Assembly (NCBI GenBank): GCA_947625285.1
Contig: CANQNS010000002.1
Span: 124,001-188,000 of the forward strand
DNA: 64,000 bases
Direction of reading: 5' to 3'
Source of the DNA: an uncultured Oscillospiraceae bacterium
GTDB taxonomy: Bacteria; Bacillota; Clostridia; Oscillospirales; Oscillospiraceae
In this document: positions 46,282 through 53,628 of the stretch, piece after piece
Layout: each line of letters opens with the position of its first letter
Position numbering within the stretch: the first letter of the stretch is position 1
Translations under genes and position numbers: made by a program
Notes under the pieces: model-generated
Databases searched by the model: none
Told to the model about the DNA's origin: nothing
The model's input: the letters and a program-made list of their open reading frames with translations, nothing else

Positions 46282-47367
46282 ATGGACAACGCCATCTACG
46301 AAAACGCCATCAACTGCTTCGTCATGGACGGAGAGCCGGTCAATGTGGAGCCATACGGCTGCGGGCACATCAACCACACCTTCCTCGTCACCACCGACAC
46401 GGGCAGGCGGTACATCCTGCAGATGCTCAACGGCGCCGTGTTCCATGACCCGGACGGGCTGATGCAGAACGTGGTCTCCATCACCCGGCACATCGCCGCC
46501 AAGTGCGCCGACCCCCGTGGGAGCCTGCATCTGAACCCCACTAAGGACGGACGGCTGTACACCCGGGGCAGGAAGGGCAATATGTGGCGGCTTTACGACT
46601 ATGTGGAGGGCAGCATCTGCCTGCAGGCCCCGGAGACGCCGGAGGATTTTTACCAAAGCGCCATCGCTTTCGGCACTTTCCAGCAGCAGCTGGCGGATTT
46701 CCCCGCCGAGACCCTCCATGAGACCATCCCCAACTTCCACAACACCCCGGATCGGTACCGCATCTTCAAAGAGGCCCTGGCGGCGGACCCCCTGGGCCGG
46801 GCCAGGGACGTCCGGCCGGAGATCGAGTTCGTCCTGGAAAGGGAGGCCGAGGCCGGGACGCTCCAGCGGATGCGGGACTCCGGCGAGCTGCCCACCCGGG
46901 TCACCCACAACGACACCAAGCTCAACAACGTCATGCTGGACGAAAAGACCCGCAGGCCCCTTTGTGTCATCGACCTGGACACGGTGATGCCGGGCCTGGC
47001 GGCCTATGACTTCGGCGACTCCATCCGCTTCGGCGCGGCCACGGCGGCGGAGGACGAGAAGGACCTTTCCAAAATGGAGATGAGCCTGGACGCCTTCGAG
47101 ACCTACACCCGGGGTTTTCTCACCGCCTGTCCGGGGCTCACGGCCCGGGAGCGGGAGACCCTGCCCCTGGGGGCCAAGCTCATGACATTGGAGTGCGGCG
47201 TGCGGTTTTTGACCGACTACCTGCTGGGGGACGTGTACTTCTCCATCCACCGGCCCGAACACAACCTGGACCGGGCCCGGACCCAGTTCAAGCTGGTGGC
47301 GGATATGGAGAAAAAATGGGACGACATGGCCGCCGTGGTGGCGAAGGTGTCTGAAGAGCTCCGCTGA
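46282..47367 (+). CDS. APH-family phosphotransferase, hexosamine-kinase-like
   Basis: 361-aa kinase of the aminoglycoside/choline phosphotransferase fold. Features: GCGHINHTFLV (nucleotide loop), YILQMLNGAVFHDP, catalytic THNDTKLNNVMLD and metal-binding VIDLDTVMPG. The pattern resembles N-acetylhexosamine 1-kinase (NahK) of the galacto-N-biose pathway more than antibiotic kinases, but the substrate is inferred. The ATG at 46282 has GAGGA six bases upstream; the ATG at 46270 has no clear site. Tandem terminators follow, then a regulator pair and a sugar ABC importer. Confidence 0.8.
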   Translation: MDNAIYENAINCFVMDGEPVNVEPYGCGHINHTFLVTTDTGRRYILQMLNGAVFHDPDGLMQNVVSITRHIAAKCADPRGSLHLNPTKDGRLYTRGRKGNMWRLYDYVEGSICLQAPETPEDFYQSAIAFGTFQQQLADFPAETLHETIPNFHNTPDRYRIFKEALAADPLGRARDVRPEIEFVLEREAEAGTLQRMRDSGELPTRVTHNDTKLNNVMLDEKTRRPLCVIDLDTVMPGLAAYDFGDSIRFGAATAAEDEKDLSKMEMSLDAFETYTRGFLTACPGLTARERETLPLGAKLMTLECGVRFLTDYLLGDVYFSIHRPEHNLDRARTQFKLVADMEKKWDDMAAVVAKVSEELR

Positions 47368-47399
47368 AATACATATCTCAAATAATACCGAGACCGAAC

Positions 47400-47430
47400 C
47401 CGGTCCGCCAAAGGCGGGCCGGTTTTATTT
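47400..47430 (+). terminator. Terminator of the kinase gene
   Basis: CCGGTCCGCC/GGCGGGCCGG (one G-U pair), loop AAA, then TTTTATTTTT. Confidence 0.9.
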
Positions 47431-47433
47431 TTG

Positions 47434-47464
47434 GGACGTTCCAGACAAAGGAATGTCCCTTTTG
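47434..47464 (+). terminator. Second hairpin in tandem
   Basis: GGGACGTTCC/GGAATGTCCC (one G-U pair), 7-base loop, followed by TTTTG. Probable backup terminator, ending at the first XRE dyad. Confidence 0.65.
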
Positions 47465-47528
47465 TCCTGTTATAAGACATAATTTTTCGTTTCTTATCAT
47501 ACCATTAAGATTGTCCTGTTTCAAGACA
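47463..47528. promoter_or_regulatory. Twin 17-bp dyads upstream of the XRE gene
   Basis: TGTCCTGTTATAAGACA (47463-47479) and TGTCCTGTTTCAAGACA (47512-47528), starts 49 bases apart, 15 of 17 bases identical; each is a TGTC...GACA dyad. Likely operators for the XRE protein encoded 21 bases further on. Confidence 0.7.
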
Positions 47529-47549
47529 TTTTTGGGGAGGAATGATCTG

Positions 47550-47792
47550 ATGGCGCGGCTGATAGACGGCGAGGCGATGAACATGGTGGGCCGGACGGTC
47601 CGCAGGCTCCGCCAGGAGCGGGGATTGAGCCAGAGGACCCTTTCCGAGCGGCTGGAGACGCTGGCGGTATATATCTGCCGGGGCTCGATCAGCCGCATCG
47701 AGGAGGGTCGCAGGACCGTCACGGACATTGAGCTGTACGGTCTGGCCCAGGTGCTGGGCGTGACCATCGACGAGCTGTTCCCGGACCTGTGA
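47550..47792 (+). CDS. XRE-family HTH regulator
   Basis: 80-aa protein: a short N-terminal arm and one HTH domain (VGRTVRRLRQERGLSQRTLS, ISRIEEGRRTVTDIELYGLA, LGVTIDELFPDL). The ATG at 47550 has GGGGAGG upstream; the frame is open to a TTG inside the second dyad, which is unlikely as start. It is followed after 16 bases by the PocR/AraC regulator, probably co-transcribed. Likely autoregulated through the twin dyads. Confidence 0.88.
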   Translation: MARLIDGEAMNMVGRTVRRLRQERGLSQRTLSERLETLAVYICRGSISRIEEGRRTVTDIELYGLAQVLGVTIDELFPDL

Positions 47793-47808
47793 GAGCGGGG
47801 GAGCGGGC

Positions 47809-48648
47809 ATGAAGATACTGTTCAACACGGACAAGCTGCTGCGGCTGGTGGAGGATCTGCAGACCTTCACGGGCCTGAAGACCAGCATCTTCGACGGGGA
47901 CGGCCGGGACATACAGATATTCGGCGGCCACCAGGACTTCTGCCGGCTGGTGAACGCGGACCCGGAGGGCCACCGCCGATGCGAGGCCTGCGACGCCAGG
48001 GCGGTGGAGGCCTGTGCCGAGGCCAGGGGCGTGTACCGCTACCGGTGCCACCTGGGCCTGTGCGAAGTGGCCCTGCCCCTGTGCGAAAACGGCGTGTCCA
48101 TCGCGTACCTGTCCTTCGGCCAGTACCTGGACGAGACGCCGGTGGAGCGTCAGTGGGAGCGGACGGAAAAGGCCCTGGACTGGTACGGCGGCGACATCAA
48201 GGTGCTGCGGGAGGCCTTCTGGGACCTGCGGCAGTATTCCTTCCGGGAGACCGCCGCCTACGCGGAGATACTCCAGGCCCTGACCGCCTATATATTAAAG
48301 GAGGGCATCATCCGCTCGGCGGAGTACACGGACCTGCAGCGGCTGGAGATGTATCTGGACGAGCGGTTCCGGGAGAGCCTGTCCCTGAAAAAGATCGCCG
48401 CGGACCTGCACATGGGCACCACCAAGCTGTGCCAGCTGGCCCGGCAGCTGCCGGGGGGCGTCAGCGTGACCCAGGCGGTGACCGCCCGGCGGATCGAGGC
48501 GGCCAAGGCCCTGCTTTTGCAGAGCGACACGCCCATCTCCGCCGTGGCGGAGGCCGTGGGCTACAGCGATTATAACTACTTCTCCAAGGTCTTCAAGGCC
48601 GAGACCGGCACCACGCCCAGCGCCTATCGGAAGCAGAAACGTCAATAA
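47809..48648 (+). CDS. PocR-AraC family transcriptional regulator
   Basis: 279-aa regulator. Residues 1-160 form a PocR-type ligand domain with the Cys pattern RRCEACDARAVEAC and CHLGLCEVALPL; residues 185-279 are an AraC HTH pair (LSLKKIAADLHMGTTKLCQL, ISAVAEAVGYSDYNYFSKVF, then TPSAYRK). The ligand is unknown; PocR domains can bind small hydrocarbon-type ligands, and related regulators control sugar operons. GGGGGAG precedes the ATG. It lies 204 bases before the ABC importer, with direct repeats at that promoter, and is the obvious activator. Confidence 0.88.
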   Translation: MKILFNTDKLLRLVEDLQTFTGLKTSIFDGDGRDIQIFGGHQDFCRLVNADPEGHRRCEACDARAVEACAEARGVYRYRCHLGLCEVALPLCENGVSIAYLSFGQYLDETPVERQWERTEKALDWYGGDIKVLREAFWDLRQYSFRETAAYAEILQALTAYILKEGIIRSAEYTDLQRLEMYLDERFRESLSLKKIAADLHMGTTKLCQLARQLPGGVSVTQAVTARRIEAAKALLLQSDTPISAVAEAVGYSDYNYFSKVFKAETGTTPSAYRKQKRQ

Positions 48649-48693
48649 ATAAAACTAAATGACAAATTGTGCACTTAGACATATTGTTTCGTA

Positions 48694-48751
48694 TGATATT
48701 ACTATTATTCGTTTGATATTCCTATTATATCCCCTGCAAGTCAAGTACAAT
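48694..48751 (+). promoter_or_regulatory. AraC-type direct repeats and -10 of the ABC importer
   Basis: TGATATTACTATTAT (48694-48708) and TGATATTCCTATTAT (48714-48728), 20 bases apart with one mismatch; then TACAAT (48746-48751). The -35 position (48723-48728) falls in the second repeat and has no consensus, as expected for activator-dependent promoters. A 95-base leader follows. Confidence 0.7.
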
Positions 48752-48852
48752 GAGGGGGAAGACAGCCCTTGCCGCCGAGCGGTACATAATTCGCGGCCCG
48801 AGCGGCGCATAGGGCGTATCTCAAAAATCTATCAAAAAGGAGATCAACGAAA

Positions 48853-50118
48853 ATGAAGAAGATCCTAGCAATGCTTCTCGCGCTGGTCATGGTGTTCTCC
48901 CTGGGTGCGATCGCGTTTGCCGACGGCGAGGACATCACCCTGGACGTCATCATCTCCGAGTACGGCTCCTACACCCGTGAGTGGTGGGACGGCGTCTTTA
49001 TCCCTAAGTTCGAGGAAGCCAACCCCGGCATCAAGCTGAATCTGGAGGTCGTCTCCTGGAACGACCTGGACGCGGTCGTCAACACCCGCATCTCCACCGG
49101 CCAGCAGCCCGACATCCTCAACTTCAACGCTTTCGCTGATTTTGTGGCTGACGATCTGCTGATGCCCGCCGAGGAGTATGCCTCCGAGGAGCTCCAGGCC
49201 AAGTTCTTCCCTGACTTCTGGACCGCCAACACCATGGACGGCACCGTCTGGGCCCTGCCCATCCTGGCCTCCGCCCGCGGCCTTTACTACAACAAGGACA
49301 TCCTGGAGGCTGCCGGTGTGGAAGTGCCCACCACCTGGGACGAGGTGAAGGACGCCTGCGCCAAGATCCAGGAATATGATCCCAACATCATCCCCTGGAG
49401 CCTTGACATCTCCAACGACGAGGGCCAGGCCGCGTTCTCTTACTACACCTGGAACAACGGCGGCGGCTTCGTGGACGAGAACGGCGACTGGGCTCTGAAC
49501 AGTGCCGAGAACGTGGAGGCCATGACCTTCATGAAGGAGCTGATCGACGCCGGCTATGTGTGGCCCGAGTATGCCACCGCCACCCGTTATCCCCAGCAGG
49601 ACGCTTTTGCGGCCGGCTCCGTAGCCATGATCATCGGCCCCAACAACCTCTATGACATCGCCGCCGGCGTGAACTTCGGCGTGGCCTCCATCCCCGCCAA
49701 CGAGGGCAAGGACCCCGTCAACATGGGCGTGTGCGACCTGCTCGTGGCTTTCAAGGACGACGACGCTGAGGATGGCCGCACCGAGGCCATCAGCAAGTTC
49801 TTCGACTTCTTCTATGACACCGACCTGTACTCCGAGTACATGGTGTACGAAGGCTTCCTGCCTGTGACCTCCGACTCCGCCGCTCTGCTGGCTGAGAACG
49901 CCGAGCAGTTCAAGAAGGGCGGCCCGGACGGCGGCGAGGGCAACAGCGAATACTTTGCCAACTTCAACGACGTGCTGGCCTCCTGCGAGTTCTATCCCAC
50001 CTATAAGGTCGAGTGGAGCGACGTGATGGTGGCCGTCACCGCCGCTGAACAGCAGATCGCCGAGGGCGCAGACATCCAGGAGACCCTGGACGCCGCCCAG
50101 GCTGAGATCGTCGGCTGA
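48853..50118 (+). CDS. ABC transporter extracellular sugar-binding protein
   Basis: 421-aa family-1 solute-binding protein. Signal peptide residues 1-23, with predicted cleavage after AFA (before DGED). There is no lipobox cysteine, which is odd for a Gram-positive binding protein. The mature part has the type-II fold pattern (FIPKFEEANPGIKLNLEVVS, GTVWALPILASARGLYYNKD, YPQQDAFAAGSVAMIIG). AAGGAG precedes the ATG. Codon use is more biased to C-ending codons than its neighbours, suggesting high expression. First gene of the importer operon; substrate unknown. Confidence 0.92.
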   Translation: MKKILAMLLALVMVFSLGAIAFADGEDITLDVIISEYGSYTREWWDGVFIPKFEEANPGIKLNLEVVSWNDLDAVVNTRISTGQQPDILNFNAFADFVADDLLMPAEEYASEELQAKFFPDFWTANTMDGTVWALPILASARGLYYNKDILEAAGVEVPTTWDEVKDACAKIQEYDPNIIPWSLDISNDEGQAAFSYYTWNNGGGFVDENGDWALNSAENVEAMTFMKELIDAGYVWPEYATATRYPQQDAFAAGSVAMIIGPNNLYDIAAGVNFGVASIPANEGKDPVNMGVCDLLVAFKDDDAEDGRTEAISKFFDFFYDTDLYSEYMVYEGFLPVTSDSAALLAENAEQFKKGGPDGGEGNSEYFANFNDVLASCEFYPTYKVEWSDVMVAVTAAEQQIAEGADIQETLDAAQAEIVG

Positions 50119-50153
50119 ATACAGCGCGTTCCCACGGACATACCTTAACAATG

Positions 50154-50183
50154 GGGGCCGGACTTGGTCCGGCCCCTGTTTTT
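50154..50183 (+). terminator. Attenuating terminator between binding protein and permeases
   Basis: GGGGCCGGAC/GTCCGGCCCC, loop TTG, then TGTTTTT. Partial termination here would give more binding protein than permease, as in many ABC operons. Confidence 0.88.
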
Positions 50184-50230
50184 CAAACCACGGCAGAGTT
50201 GTACCGACGTAGCGGCAAGGGGGCGGAAGA

Positions 50231-51121
50231 ATGAGCAAAAGCACGCTGAAAAAGGTAGAGCCTTATGTGTGGATACTGCCCAGTATCATCCTGATGGTGG
50301 GCATGATAGTGGTGCCGGTCATCACGGTGTTTCAGATGTCCATGTCGGAGATCAGCCGTGCGGGCGTTATCAAAGGCTATAACAACTTTGAGAACTTCCG
50401 GGCCATCTTCAAATCGGCCACATTCTGGCACACCATCCAGAACACTTTCGTCTGGACGGTGGTGGTGGTGGGGCTGTCCACGCTGCTGGGCTTCATCATC
50501 GCCATGGTGCTCAACCAGAAATTCCACGGCCGGAAGATCGTCCGGGCCATCGTGGTCTTTCCCTGGGCCACCAGTCTCATCATCCAGGCGACTATCTGGA
50601 AATACATCATTGATTCCCAGTTTGGTTCTCTGAACACGATACTGAAAAAGCTGGGGATCATCTCGTCCAACATCAACTGGACCCCCAGCGCTACGGCCTT
50701 CTTCGCTTGGGAGTGCTGGATCGGCATCTTCGTCACCATCCCCTTCGTCACCTTCTGCGTGCTTTCGGGCCTGCAGAGCATCGACGACACCTATTATGAG
50801 GCGGCGGACATCGACGGGGCCGGCTTCTGGAAGAAGCTGACGAAGATCACTCTGCCCCTCTTGAGGCCCAGCCTGACGGTGAGCACGGTGCTGAACATCA
50901 TCTATGTGTTCAACTCCTTCCCCATCATCTGGACCATCACCAAGGGCGACCCGGCGGACAAGACCCACACCCTGGCCACATACATCTACAAACTGTCGTT
51001 TTTCAACGGCAAGGCCGGTCAGGCGGCCGCCGTTTCGGTGGTGGGATTCGTGATACTGTGTATCTGTGCGGGCATCTATATGGTGCTGAGCCTACGGGCA
51101 GAAAAGGAGGGTGACCAATGA
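50231..51121 (+). CDS. ABC sugar transporter permease (MalF/UgpA type)
   Basis: 296-aa membrane protein with six predicted segments and the EAA loop YYEAADIDGAGFWKKLTKIT for ATPase contact. The ATG follows GGGGGCGGAAGA. It overlaps the next permease by ATGA. No ATPase gene lies nearby; a shared MsmK-type ATPase elsewhere probably powers it. Confidence 0.93.
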   Translation: MSKSTLKKVEPYVWILPSIILMVGMIVVPVITVFQMSMSEISRAGVIKGYNNFENFRAIFKSATFWHTIQNTFVWTVVVVGLSTLLGFIIAMVLNQKFHGRKIVRAIVVFPWATSLIIQATIWKYIIDSQFGSLNTILKKLGIISSNINWTPSATAFFAWECWIGIFVTIPFVTFCVLSGLQSIDDTYYEAADIDGAGFWKKLTKITLPLLRPSLTVSTVLNIIYVFNSFPIIWTITKGDPADKTHTLATYIYKLSFFNGKAGQAAAVSVVGFVILCICAGIYMVLSLRAEKEGDQ

Positions 51122-51960
51122 CTGGCTCCATCCGAAAGCATCCCTGGAGGCGGGTGTTCCTCTATCTCTTCGTATTCGTGCTGTGCATCGTGATCCTGTA
51201 CCCCTATTTCGTCATGTTCACCACTGCCGCCAAGACCCGTGAGGAGATGTACGCGCTGGACATGACCGTTCTGCCCAAGAAGTGGAAGTGGTCCAACTTC
51301 GCGGAGATATGGTCGGCCGCGCCGGTGCTGCGGTACTTTTTGAACTCCGTTCTTGTTTCCGGCGGCGCCACGATCATCGCCATCCTGTGCGGCATCCCGG
51401 CGGCCTATGCTCTGAGCCGGATGAAGTTCAAGGGCAAGGGCGTGTTCCTGGGGGCTGTCATCATGAGCCAGATGTTCGCCCCGGTGGTGCTGCTGGTGGG
51501 CATTTACCGGCTGATGATGAAGATCAACCTTGTGAACAACATCCTGGGCTTGATCCTGTTGAACGCGGCCTTTAACCAGGCTTTCGCCATATGGCTTTTG
51601 CGGGGCACGTTTTTGTCCATCTCCCCGGATATGGAGCAGGCTGCCAAGATAGACGGCTGCAACACCATGGGCTCCCTGATCCGGGTGCTGATCCCCATGG
51701 CCGCGCCGGGCATCGTCACCACGCTGATCTTTGTGTTCATCAACTCCTGGAACGAGTACACCATGGCCCTGACCCTCATAAGCACCGATGTTTTCAAGCC
51801 CATCACCGTGGGCATCAACGTGTTCTACGGGCTGAATATGATCAACTGGCAGTACCTGTTTGCCACCAGCATCTTCGCCACCATCCCGGTCATCATCCTG
51901 TTCCTGTGCATCGAAAAGCACCTGGCCTCCGGCCTGACCGCTGGCGGCGTGAAAGGATAA
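51118..51960 (+). CDS. ABC sugar transporter permease (MalG/UgpE type)
   Basis: 280-aa membrane protein with six segments and the EAA-like loop MEQAAKIDGCNTMGSLIRVL (its Ala-Ala-Lys form is common in MalG-type permeases). INSWNEYTMAL and the C-terminal GLTAGGVKG are typical. AAGGAGG lies inside the upstream gene. Last gene of the importer operon. Confidence 0.93.
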   Translation: MTGSIRKHPWRRVFLYLFVFVLCIVILYPYFVMFTTAAKTREEMYALDMTVLPKKWKWSNFAEIWSAAPVLRYFLNSVLVSGGATIIAILCGIPAAYALSRMKFKGKGVFLGAVIMSQMFAPVVLLVGIYRLMMKINLVNNILGLILLNAAFNQAFAIWLLRGTFLSISPDMEQAAKIDGCNTMGSLIRVLIPMAAPGIVTTLIFVFINSWNEYTMALTLISTDVFKPITVGINVFYGLNMINWQYLFATSIFATIPVIILFLCIEKHLASGLTAGGVKG

Positions 51961-51964
51961 GAAT

Positions 51965-52040
51965 AGTCGTTTGAATCCGACCGCATCCCCCGTCCGCTGG
52001 ACGGGGGATCTTCATATTTGCGGAGCCGAACTCTGCGAGG
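51965..52040 (+). repeat. Hairpin-rich intergenic repeat, copy B (short)
   Basis: Begins TAGTCGTTTGAAT like copy A and ends with the same 21 bases (52020-52040), but the middle is replaced by a single hairpin. Follows the permease stop by four bases. Confidence 0.65.
51985..52009 (+). terminator. Terminator-like hairpin after the ABC operon
   Basis: Perfect 11-bp stem ATCCCCCGTCC/GGACGGGGGAT, loop GCT, followed by CTTCATATTT (interrupted U-tract). Confidence 0.7.
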
Positions 52041-52172
52041 TTAGGAATATTGTGACAAAAAAGTATTAAATTCGATCTTACCCCTTTCTTTTTGGCGCGG
52101 TTTGAAGTATTATGTAAAGTAAGATAGCCATATAATGTATTTTGGCCTAGAAATTTGATGTGGGGTGCGGCC

Positions 52173-53606
52173 GTGGTCTTTTCCAGTATGCTGTTCGTCT
52201 TTGCGTTTTTGCCAGCGAACCTGCTGTCCCAGGCACTGTTAAGATCGCCCCGGGCGAAAAATATAGCGATGCTGGTCTTCTCGCTGGTCTTTTACAGCTG
52301 GGCGGGGCCAAGGTATCTGCTGCTGCTGGCGGGCATGAGCCTGATCTGCTGGGCGGGCGCGCTGATGGTGGAGCGGACGGACACGGCGGGGACGCGGTCT
52401 TTCTGGCTCACCCTCACCGTGGGGCTGTGCCTTGCCATTTTGTGCATCTTCAAGTACCTGGGCTTCATTTTGCAGAACGTCCGGGCCCTGACCGGCGTGC
52501 CGGAGGTGATCCCCGCCATCGCGCTGCCCATCGGCATCTCCTTTTACACCTTCCAGCTCATCTCCTATGTGGCGGACGTGTACCGGGGAGAGGTGGAGGC
52601 CCAGAGGAGCTATTGGATGGTGCTTTTGTACGCCAGCCTTTTCCACCAGTGCATCGCCGGGCCCATCGTCCGGTATAAGGACGTGCGGGAGGACCTGCTG
52701 CGCCGCCAGACCCGGCCGGCGGAGGTGAGCCGGGGCGTGAGCCGGTTCGCGGTGGGGCTGGCGAAAAAGGCGGTGCTGGCAAACGGCTGCGCCGCCATCG
52801 CGGACCAGATGCTGCTGACCGACGCCGGGGCCATGGCGGCGGTGCCGGCCATGGGGGTGCTGCTGGGGGCGGCGGCATTCACCATGCAGATATACCTGGA
52901 CTTCTCCGCCTATTCCGACATGGCTATCGGCATGGGGCTCATGTGCGGGCTCCACTACCGGGAAAACTTCGACTATCCCTATCTGTCCGGCTCCGTGAAG
53001 GAGTTCTGGCGGCGGTGGCATATCTCTCTGGGCAGCTTTTTCCGGGACTATGTGTACATCCCCCTGGGGGGCAGCCGGTGCGGAGAGCTGCGGCAGCTTT
53101 TCAATCTGTTCGTGGTGTGGTTTTTGACGGGCCTGTGGCACGGGGCCAGTTGGAACTTCATCCTGTGGGGCCTGTACTTCGGCCTGCTGCTGGCGGCGGA
53201 GCGGTTCCTGCTGGGGGACGTCCAGCGGCGTCTGCCGGGCCCGGTGCGCCACGGGGGCGTGCTGATACTGGTCGCGTTCAGCTGGATCATTTTCAAATTT
53301 ACGGACCTGGCCCTGCTGGGCACGGCGGTCCGGGGCCTTTTCGGCCTGAACGGCAACGGCTTTTCCAGCGCGGCGGTGAAGCTGCTTTTCCGAAACAACG
53401 TGTTCTTCCTGGCTTTCGCGGCGGTGGCCTGCACGCCCCTGGGCCGGACGGCCCATACGGTGCTGCGGAACCTGGGCCAGCGAAACGGGATGATCTATTG
53501 GATAAGCTCCGCCTGGGACGTGATCTATCCGGCGGCGTGCCTGATACTGGCGGCCATGGCCCTGGTGGGGGACAGCTACAATCCGTTTCTTTACTTCCAA
53601 TTCTGA
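52173..53606 (+). CDS. MBOAT-family O-acyltransferase (AlgI-like)
   Basis: 477-aa polytopic membrane acyltransferase that passes acetyl groups across the membrane for surface-glycan modification. Features: start VFSSMLFVFAFLP, PIGISFYTFQLISYVADVYRG-type region, SGSVKEFWRRWHISL and the catalytic His in FLTGLWHGASWNF. The GTG at 52173 gives the family start and follows GGGGTG; an in-frame ATG at 52158 has no ribosome site. A -10-like TATAAT lies at 52131-52136. Paired with the DHHW protein 22 bases downstream. Confidence 0.92.
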   Translation: MVFSSMLFVFAFLPANLLSQALLRSPRAKNIAMLVFSLVFYSWAGPRYLLLLAGMSLICWAGALMVERTDTAGTRSFWLTLTVGLCLAILCIFKYLGFILQNVRALTGVPEVIPAIALPIGISFYTFQLISYVADVYRGEVEAQRSYWMVLLYASLFHQCIAGPIVRYKDVREDLLRRQTRPAEVSRGVSRFAVGLAKKAVLANGCAAIADQMLLTDAGAMAAVPAMGVLLGAAAFTMQIYLDFSAYSDMAIGMGLMCGLHYRENFDYPYLSGSVKEFWRRWHISLGSFFRDYVYIPLGGSRCGELRQLFNLFVVWFLTGLWHGASWNFILWGLYFGLLLAAERFLLGDVQRRLPGPVRHGGVLILVAFSWIIFKFTDLALLGTAVRGLFGLNGNGFSSAAVKLLFRNNVFFLAFAAVACTPLGRTAHTVLRNLGQRNGMIYWISSAWDVIYPAACLILAAMALVGDSYNPFLYFQF

Positions 53607-53628
53607 CAGCGCGGGAGGCGTCTGACCG

